Shown in pieces: positions 58,324 to 64,000 of a stretch of DNA of 64,000 nucleotides; within the stretch, counting starts at the first letter, position 1, and every line of letters starts with the position of its first letter. The stretch covers positions 1-64,000 of the forward strand of contig NZ_CP084091.1 in assembly GCF_020217425.1 (NCBI RefSeq), in the 5' to 3' direction. This DNA is from Halomicrobium urmianum. GTDB lineage: Archaea; Halobacteriota; Halobacteria; Halobacteriales; Haloarculaceae. The translations under genes were made by a program, and so were the position numbers. The notes below the pieces were generated by a model, which searched no databases, was not told the DNA's origin, and worked only from the letters and a program-made list of their open reading frames with translations.

Positions 58324-59262
58324 TCACCCGAAGAACGCGTTGCCCGGTAAATACTCGAAGGAGCGGAGCGAATACCACGTGACATAAATACCAATTAGCA
58401 CAAATGCCGTACTCCCTACGAGACGTGCAACTCGCCCGTACTTGCCGAGTGATACTGTGTTGCCAGTGACGCGGGCGGCTACGCTCACACCGAGAATGAG
58501 CGTTCCCATTCCTACTGCAAATGCAACGAATACAGCGAGTCCACCAACTAATCCTTCGGTCGTGAACGACGTGAGCACCATTCCCAAAAACACCGGGAGG
58601 TTACATGCAAGGCTCCCAACCCCATAGATGATACCGAATACAACAAAGGCGGGAATCGTCGCCGAGCCACGCTCAGGCAATCGAATCGACTGTAACGGCG
58701 AGATGTTGTAATAGTACAAGATACCAATGCCAATCAGGAGCGGCCCCACAAGGAGTTCCATTGAAACGAGATACGGCTCGATCCACTGCCCGAGAACGAG
58801 AACGATCCCACCGATTAGTAAATAGATAGCGATCACCCCGAGTGTCACGAAACCGCCGACGCGAACTCCATCTCTCACGGCACGTTGTCCAAGCCCCAGT
58901 AGCATGAGAACGGTGCCGGCGACAACAACTACAACTGGGGGAATATAACTACCTGTCCCGAGTTTCGCAATCGGGACAATTAGATTGTAGCCGGGGAGGA
59001 GGACACGGATACCAGCGACCGCCATGTAGAACAGCGGAATCGCTCCGGCGAGAAACACGATGACGCCGTGAACGAGGACTATTGATCGGAGCAGACTGCG
59101 TTCTCCTCCGGATGTCTGATCAGTCGGACTCGGATTCTCATCGTGCGTATAGAAATACGAGAGGTAGGCTGGGAGGAGGCCGACGCTACACGGCGCGAAG
59201 AACATCAATACCCCCGCAGCGTAGGCCGCTACGAGTATTGATGGAGACGAGAACGGTTCCAT
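58324..59262 (-). CDS. ccdA: CcdA/DsbD-type membrane thiol reductant transporter
   Basis: 312 residues with about eight helices. The two redox cysteines lie in the family contexts MFFAPCSVGLLPAYLSYF (first helix) and VGSLACNLPVFLGM (near residue 222). CcdA passes electrons from cytoplasmic thioredoxin to outside thiol proteins. An inserted polar loop (THDENPSPTDQTSGGERS) follows the first helix. Lower GC than the neighbours. Four bases downstream of a small Cys-rich gene, so one transcript. The DsbA-like lipoprotein at 17336 could be a client. Confidence 0.85.
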   Translation of the reverse strand: MEPFSSPSILVAAYAAGVLMFFAPCSVGLLPAYLSYFYTHDENPSPTDQTSGGERSLLRSIVLVHGVIVFLAGAIPLFYMAVAGIRVLLPGYNLIVPIAKLGTGSYIPPVVVVVAGTVLMLLGLGQRAVRDGVRVGGFVTLGVIAIYLLIGGIVLVLGQWIEPYLVSMELLVGPLLIGIGILYYYNISPLQSIRLPERGSATIPAFVVFGIIYGVGSLACNLPVFLGMVLTSFTTEGLVGGLAVFVAFAVGMGTLILGVSVAARVTGNTVSLGKYGRVARLVGSTAFVLIGIYVTWYSLRSFEYLPGNAFFG

Positions 59263-59265
59263 CGG

Positions 59266-59586
59266 TTACTTCTCCCCGCCGACTGGTGTGAATGCACAGG
59301 ACTGTGGGTCACCGGCTCGGGAGAGATCGCTTCCGAAAAGTAAGATTCCGCCTACCCGGAGTAGATTTCCATGGAATCGGAGCGCTGCGAGTGCGCCCGC
59401 GAATCTCGATAGACCTAGCACGTCGGCTCCACAGCTCGCACAGCCTGACGCAAGAAGCCCCGGGATGACACTCCACAGGCCGCTCGTTCGGGATAGCCCG
59501 AGTTGCTTCACTCGGCTGACTGCGTTTGTGACTGCAACACCTCCAAGAATCGCCCGACTCCTCGATAGTGAGATGGGACGGTCCAT
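59266..59586 (-). CDS. Small membrane protein with CxxC, CcdA partner
   Basis: 106 residues from MDRPISLSRSRAILGG. A hydrophobic segment near 35-50 leads to ASGCASCGADVLGL, a CxxC motif next to the membrane, then a second hydrophobic stretch (GNLLRVGGILLFG) and a third Cys (QSCAFTPVGGEK). The CcdA gene starts right after. A redox relay with CcdA is plausible; I know no named family. The box CTTATACGG lies about 20-27 bases upstream of the ATG. Confidence 0.65.
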   Translation of the reverse strand: MDRPISLSRSRAILGGVAVTNAVSRVKQLGLSRTSGLWSVIPGLLASGCASCGADVLGLSRFAGALAALRFHGNLLRVGGILLFGSDLSRAGDPQSCAFTPVGGEK

Positions 59587-59604
59587 ATTGCGCACTGGGT
59601 GTTG

Positions 59605-59615
59605 TCCGTATAAGC
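59605..59615 (-). promoter_or_regulatory. Probable promoter box of the CxxC/ccdA operon
   Basis: Minus strand GGCTTATACGG, about 20 bases before ATG 59586. Confidence 0.4.
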
Positions 59616-60130
59616 CGGTACTGACGATATGCCGGGCCTGCAAAAACCTGTGACGCACTGACAGAGCTTGACTCTTACAATATCAGGAGTGAGCCAGAGA
59701 TCAAACTCGAAATTCATATTCTGTATACATTTTTCCTCAGAAGTAGAAAAGCGGTTTCTGAGGGAGCGCCGGTTTAACCCCACGTCATCAAAGTGACTAT
59801 TTGCAGCAATCTAGACTGTGAAGTTGTGGCTCTTCGCGATCTCGAGGGGTAGTTTGATACGTCCCCTTTTAATCTCCCAACCGAATTTCGAGCTCAGATC
59901 ACTCTATTCTGGCAAATCTCTCTTCAGCGCGAACCCAGAGCTATGACCAAGGTAACCCGTGGGACAGAACGTACTCGCGCGGGATGTCCGATGGCTCCGC
60001 ATTAGTCCCGAGTTCGACAGATACAGAAACGCAGATGATCGACACGGGGTTCACTCAATTTCGTCGGGCCAGCACCGTATCGCGAGATCCTGGGATTCTA
60101 TCGTATGACGCACATCACACTCCTGGTGAG
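59616..60130. other. 515-base gap with a short coding-like relic
   Basis: AT-richer than average. A minus-strand stretch at 59811-59880 reads FGWEIKRGRIKLPLEIAKSHNFTV before a stop, protein-like but without a start, so possibly the tail of a lost gene. No other feature found. Confidence 0.3.
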
Positions 60131-61138
60131 TTAGAGAATCTCTCTCAGCGCTTCGACAACGCGTTCGTTGTCCCCGGGCCGGGCAGTCGTCACCCGCATA
60201 TACCCGTCGCCGAGTCGCTCGTCGTCGAGTGGTTTCGCGAATATCTGCCGTTCTCGCAATCGTGCTGCGACATCACTGGCGTCGTGTGGGCTGAAGTCCG
60301 CGAGGAAGAAGTACGTCTCCGTCGGGAACGTCCTGACACCCAGCGAACGGAGGTCCTCGGCGAGTTGATCGGTCCACGAGCGAAGCCGCTTGATGCGTTC
60401 TCTGATCTTCGCTTCGTGTTCGACCGTCGCGACTGCGGCTGCCTGACTTGGTTTCGCCAGCGGATAGGCGTCGTTGCCCGCGTTCAACTCCTCGGCTAGT
60501 GGCGTCGGGAGTACCGCGTACCCCACCCGAAAGCCCGCCAGGCTGTGGGCTTTCGAGAGCGTCCGAGTCACGAGCAGGTTGTCGTACTCCGGTACGAGAT
60601 GGGCCACTGTCTCGTCGACGAAGTCGACAAACGCTTCGTCGACCAAGAACCAAGTCTCGGGGTTGGCTTTGAGGATTTCGGGGAGGGCATCCATTCCGAC
60701 GGCGCTTCCGTTCGGGTTGTTGGGATTGACGACGACCGCGAGCGACGTCTCGTCAGGAATCTCCAGCTCGCTGAGGTCGAACTGAAAGTCGGCTTCCGGG
60801 TGAAGTCGCGTTTCAGTGTACTGATCGGCGATTTCCGGGAACAGCGGGTAGGTCGGTGTCAGGAGGTGAACGTGCTGACCGAACCGATCGAACACCTGTC
60901 GTAGAATCAACTCCGAACCCGCGTTGATGTGGATGTGTTCCGTCGAGACACCGATGCGATCACTGAGGCGGTCACGGAGCGGTGCGGAGTGTGGTTCCGT
61001 GTAGTGGTTGCTCCGGGGAAGTTCGTCGCGGGCAGCCTCGATCGCCTCGTCGATCGGTGGCAGCGGATTCTCACAGAGCAGGAGTGTGACGCCTTCGAAC
61101 TCGGCTCCGCCTTTCTCTATCGTCGAGGGCTCGTTCAT
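60131..61138 (-). CDS. PLP-dependent class I/II aminotransferase (HisC/CobD-like)
   Basis: 335 residues from MNEPSTIEKGGAEF. Fold-type I features: LCENPLPPIDEAIEAA, SELILRQVFDRFG, VVNPNNPNGSAVG, FLVDEAFVDFV and the Schiff-base lysine in TRTLSKAHSLAGFRVGYA. Closest in pattern to histidinol-phosphate aminotransferase and threonine-phosphate decarboxylase, which cannot be separated here. No his or cob genes are near. Convergent with nothing; divergent from the methyltransferase at 61235. Confidence 0.82.
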   Translation of the reverse strand: MNEPSTIEKGGAEFEGVTLLLCENPLPPIDEAIEAARDELPRSNHYTEPHSAPLRDRLSDRIGVSTEHIHINAGSELILRQVFDRFGQHVHLLTPTYPLFPEIADQYTETRLHPEADFQFDLSELEIPDETSLAVVVNPNNPNGSAVGMDALPEILKANPETWFLVDEAFVDFVDETVAHLVPEYDNLLVTRTLSKAHSLAGFRVGYAVLPTPLAEELNAGNDAYPLAKPSQAAAVATVEHEAKIRERIKRLRSWTDQLAEDLRSLGVRTFPTETYFFLADFSPHDASDVAARLRERQIFAKPLDDERLGDGYMRVTTARPGDNERVVEALREIL

Positions 61139-61234
61139 ACTCTCGAAGTACGTGGTAGTTGGTAACAAACGTTTCTCGGCATGTGGGGGCCAGCTGGCCC
61201 GAACATTGGTGTCGTGCATCCCGTATATCTCTCT

Positions 61235-61864
61235 ATGCCGAAGGCAGAACCGTTCGAGAGACACACCGAGCGGTACGAGGGATGGTTCGAGGAACACGAG
61301 GCCGCCTATCAGTCCGAACTGGAGGCCCTCCGACGCCTCGTTCCGACGACGGGGTACGGAATCGAGATCGGCGTCGGGAGCGCTCGATTCGCTGCGCCGC
61401 TCGGGATGCAAGTCGGCATCGATCCAGCCGAGAAGATGCTCGAATACGCTCGTGAGCGCGGGATCGAGGTGGTCAAAGGCGTCGCCGAATTTCTCCCCTT
61501 CGAGGACGGGACGTTCGACACCGCGTTGATCGTGACGACGATCTGCTTCGTCGACGACATTCCACAGACGTTGACCGAGGCGGCACGCGTTCTCAGACCG
61601 GACGGCGCGCTCGTGATAGGATACATCGACAAGAACAGTCCCGTGGGAGAACGCTATCGGGAAACGCAGGCCCAGAATCCCTTCTACCGGGACGCAGTTT
61701 TCGTCTCGACCGAGGAACTCGTCGACGCGCTCGAAGCCGTGGGATTCACCGACTTCGAGTTCGTCCAGACCATCTACGACTGGCCCGGCGATATCGAAGG
61801 GTCCGAACCGATCGAATCGGGATACGGAGACGGTTCCTTCGTGGGGATCAGGGCGACTCGGTAG
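61235..61864 (+). CDS. Class I SAM-dependent methyltransferase
   Basis: 209 residues from MPKAEPFERHTERYEGWFEEH (a start 54 bases upstream is less likely). Motif I GYGIEIGVGSARFAAPLG, then GIDPAEKMLEYA, KGVAEFLPFEDGTFD, and VLRPDGALVIGYIDKNSP. UbiE/Methyltransf_11 type. Small-molecule or arsenite-like substrate unknown. Divergent from the aminotransferase with a 96-base gap, possibly functionally linked. Confidence 0.85.
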   Translation: MPKAEPFERHTERYEGWFEEHEAAYQSELEALRRLVPTTGYGIEIGVGSARFAAPLGMQVGIDPAEKMLEYARERGIEVVKGVAEFLPFEDGTFDTALIVTTICFVDDIPQTLTEAARVLRPDGALVIGYIDKNSPVGERYRETQAQNPFYRDAVFVSTEELVDALEAVGFTDFEFVQTIYDWPGDIEGSEPIESGYGDGSFVGIRATR

Positions 61865-61945
61865 CGAACTGGATGCGACGGAACCTCGTCTCTAGCCGGC
61901 ATGCCGACAGCCGGGATCGCTACGCCGACGACACGCAGAATCGAT

Positions 61946-62677
61946 TCACATCGCCCGCGCGAATACGATGAACAACGCCAGGCCGACACCGGCCAGGAGG
62001 GCGAGCATCGAATGCTCCTTCTCGTACGACTGTGCTTCGGGGAGCAGATGGGCCGCAGAGACGTAGATCAGCACGCCCGAGACGAAGCCAAGCAGGAGGC
62101 CCAGATCGCTTTTCCCCACACCGCGCACCAGTGGATAGGCGACGAAGGTGCCGATCGGTGTCGTCAATGCCGCGACGAAAAACGCGTACGTTGCGGCCGT
62201 TCGTTCCGTCATGTCACCCTTCAGCAAGACGAGATACGTGATGACCCCCTCGGCGAATTCGTGGACGACCAGTCCGGTTCCGGCCAGAACGCCGGTCAGC
62301 AGCGAGATGTTGAACGTGACGGTGTAGACGACGCCGTCGATCAGCGAGTGAATCCCGATGCCCTCCGCAGCAGTCACCCCGAACGCGAGCGTCTCCTCTC
62401 CGGTGCGACGTTTGATCACTTGGTTAGAGAGATACATAAAGAGGAAGCCAGCCAGGGCGGTGAAGCCCGCATCAGCGTTGTTCCCGACCGCGTTCGGGAG
62501 GGCATGAATCAACGGCGTCGTGATGAGAATCCCCGCAGCGAAGCACATGAGATACGGGAGCGATCGTTCCGCCCACTCCCGGTGTCGAAATATAGCGATG
62601 ATTCCCGCACTGTTCACAAGCGCCGCGACAATGGCAAATGCTGCAATCCAGTAGAACTCATCTGGAAACGCTACCAT
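61946..62677 (-). CDS. ZIP-family metal transporter
   Basis: 243 residues, eight helices. Metal-path motifs HSLIDGVVYTVTF in helix 4 and VVHEFAEGVITYLVLL in helix 5. The variable loop between helices 3 and 4 is short and lacks the His-rich run of many ZIPs. Imports Zn2+ or related divalent ions. Near the CcdA and CxxC genes, but with no overlap. Confidence 0.88.
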   Translation of the reverse strand: MVAFPDEFYWIAAFAIVAALVNSAGIIAIFRHREWAERSLPYLMCFAAGILITTPLIHALPNAVGNNADAGFTALAGFLFMYLSNQVIKRRTGEETLAFGVTAAEGIGIHSLIDGVVYTVTFNISLLTGVLAGTGLVVHEFAEGVITYLVLLKGDMTERTAATYAFFVAALTTPIGTFVAYPLVRGVGKSDLGLLLGFVSGVLIYVSAAHLLPEAQSYEKEHSMLALLAGVGLALFIVFARAM

Positions 62678-62807
62678 GGCTGATTCCTATGTTCCTCCGG
62701 GGCGTCTCGACGGCTCGCTCTTGGTCACGAGAAGGGCCATCTGACTTGCCAATCTGAGACTTGCTGGCTGGCTCACACCGAAAACTACAGCGGTTGAGTA
62801 GCGAAGT

Positions 62808-62885
62808 GCCTCGGGGTCAAGCGGTTCGAGAGACCTCTGGTCTCTCGTCATCCCGGAAGACTTCGTCCTCCGGCGACCCCGAGGC
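62808..62885 (-). ncRNA. IS1341-type right-end scaffold (guide-RNA 3' structure), relic
   Basis: Outer stem GCCTCGGGGTC (62808-62818) with GACCCCGAGGC (62875-62885) encloses two inner hairpins: GAGAGACC/GGTCTCTC (62828-62846) and a CCGGA/TCCGG stem (62853-62873). It overlaps the end of the tnpB remnant, as the guide RNA scaffold does in this element group. Expression is unknown. Confidence 0.5.
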
Positions 62886-63051
62886 TTCCTGTTTCCACGG
62901 CACGCTTTGCAGATTCCACGGGGGGATCCACAGGGAGCGCAGTCTCCGCAGGCGCGGATTCGGCCTCTCCCAGACCTACCTGGTGGCGTCGGAGAGGCGT
63001 CTGAGTGCCCTTGTTTTCGGACACCGAGCCAGCCGCGATGAGCGCCGTCAC
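62848..63051 (-). pseudogene. tnpB C-terminal remnant
   Basis: Minus-strand frame with GTQTPLRRHQVGLGEAESAPAETALPV and SAKRAVETGSLGV, the tail usual for haloarchaeal IS1341-type TnpB. The RuvC and zinc-finger parts are missing or scrambled upstream of 63051. A dead relic of a second, different tnpB element. Confidence 0.65.
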
Positions 63052-63612
63052 ACTTTCTTGTTCGAAATATTTCGACTTAATGATTTGGTCTACTACGTGT
63101 CGGCTTCATACACGGGGTCAGGTCCCGTGGTATTCGCCTCGTACCGCTCGTAAAATCAGTGTTCGTCCGGCTGGCATCGTCTTGGAATCTGGGTACGTCG
63201 CTGTACAGAAGCGATGCTGCCGTTGTGATCTACAGACCTCGTCGAGATTCTCAATTAGTCATAGTTCCTGGACTACCTTGTAAACACGTAGCGCGCATCT
63301 CACGACCACATCACGGATTAGAGAGAGAGAGAGAGAGTGACTATAGCGGGATGTTTGATCGCTGGTCCGCAGAGGTTGTGAAGACATTCTACACAACTGT
63401 CTCTACACGGTAGCCAGAGAGCAGAGCACTGACCCGAACTGGGAGCAAATCGCATCCCAACAGATATGCGTAGAAAGCACTATACTATACACGATGGAAC
63501 ACAGAAACCTGAATCATCGGACGTGCCGTCGAGTGTCGGTTCTCAGTCCCGGTATCGAGGCTGGCACAGACGCTCTGCCTACCGCAATCAGTCCCGGTCG
63601 CCGAGAACTACG
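63052..63612. other. 561-base gap
   Basis: Holds a (GA)n run (63327-63340) and scattered AT-rich sequence, no credible gene. Probably decayed mobile DNA plus the promoter of the next gene. Confidence 0.4.
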
Positions 63613-64000
63613 ATGACACTCTACGATCGCGTTTCAGACCTGACACTGACGATCGAGACCACTGACCGGACCAGTCGTCGCCGAGAGATGGCCGGCGATT
63701 TCACCCGCGTTACGTCGACGCTCGTCCTGCTGGCCGGAGACGAGTTCGGTGCCGGGGAAGACGTCACCTACGATACCGTCGATCACGAGGTGTTACCCGA
63801 GCCATCGGTGTTCGATCTCACGGGTGAATACACACTGGACGAGTTCTCCCGGACGCTCGAGGATATCGACCTCTTTCCGACGAAACCGCCTGAGCGGCAG
63901 ATATCCCGGAACTATCGGCGGTGGGCACTGGAGAGCGCCGCGCTCGATCTAGCGCTCAAACAAAACGAGACCACCCTCGCGTCGCTGCTCGGTCGAGAAC
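63613..64000 (+). CDS. Enolase-superfamily-like protein, N-terminal part
   Basis: 129 codons visible before the window ends. MTLYDRVSDLTLTIETTDRTSRRREM, GEDVTYDTVDHEVLP, FDLTGEYTLDEF, and DLFPTKPPERQISRNYRRWALESAALDLAL match the N-terminal capping domain of haloarchaeal proteins annotated as mandelate racemase/enolase-like. Catalytic barrel residues lie beyond the window, so the reaction cannot be assigned. Confidence 0.5.
   Translation, partial: MTLYDRVSDLTLTIETTDRTSRRREMAGDFTRVTSTLVLLAGDEFGAGEDVTYDTVDHEVLPEPSVFDLTGEYTLDEFSRTLEDIDLFPTKPPERQISRNYRRWALESAALDLALKQNETTLASLLGRE

Noticed and set aside
63327-63340. (GA)n dinucleotide run
   Set aside because: Short simple repeat in non-coding DNA with no evident partner or function.

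Overview
The window is high-GC DNA from a haloarchaeon (class Halobacteria). The evidence is the strongly acidic proteins, Asp/Glu/Thr-rich lipoproteins and Tat signals, bacterio-opsin-activator (HTH-10) and HalOD1 regulators, IS6- and IS1341-type elements of haloarchaeal style, and promoters whose TATA-like box lies 27-29 bases before the start codon, as expected for leaderless transcripts. The species cannot be fixed from the sequence.

Layout. 0-2.4 kb: truncated IS6 transposase, TTCAAC-type iterons, a ParA ATPase with a small acidic partner, a MITE-like palindrome and a Nudix hydrolase. 3-18 kb: GlmU-like enzyme, two divergent paralogous histidine-rich lipoproteins, a multi-domain bacterio-opsin-activator-like regulator, two membrane-anchored winged-helix regulators, a one-component protein linking calcium-type (TSP3) repeats to a cytoplasmic winged helix, an asparagine-synthetase-like protein plus GlmS, and a DsbA-like lipoprotein. 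18.6-25 kb: a tight operon of a nucleotide-sugar dehydrogenase, three glycosyltransferases and a multispan membrane protein. 25-37.4 kb: a decayed gene, an IS1341-type tnpB element, then a minus-strand surface-glycan block (DUF1616 protein, GT2, flippase with a long Thr/Asn tail, sulfatase-like protein, two Tat-exported beta-helix proteins).

37.7-53.2 kb: an HTH-10 regulator, then a catabolic block: two SDRs, CoA-transferase, acyl-CoA synthetase, enoyl-CoA hydratase, metallo-hydrolase, GH88 hydrolase, DeoC, PfkB kinase, RbsD and an Rbs-type ABC transporter whose binding-protein gene carries a -1 frameshift in a G tract. This block lies between two decayed copies of the parA cassette (38.8 and 53.5 kb) and holds three MITE-like palindromes, with a fourth just outside its left edge. 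53.9-64 kb: a DUF58/DUF4129 operon, HalOD1 protein, CcdA with a small Cys-pair partner, PLP aminotransferase, methyltransferase, ZIP transporter, a tnpB relic with a folded 3' RNA-like scaffold, and the start of an enolase-superfamily-like gene.

Cross-cutting signals. (1) A bipartite promoter, (C/T)TTA-n-CC then 11 bases later a TAATAA-like box, stands before at least nine genes, mostly glycan-synthesis and exported-protein genes, and at two sites without a gene. (2) Six copies of an ~86-bp palindrome. (3) Three copies of the iteron+parA cassette, one intact and two dead. GlmS, GlmU, the nucleotide-sugar dehydrogenase, glycosyltransferases and flippase plausibly supply and export one surface polysaccharide or N-glycan. 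The GH88/Rbs block is a scavenging pathway for uronate- or pentose-type sugars. No tRNA, rRNA or CRISPR array was seen.
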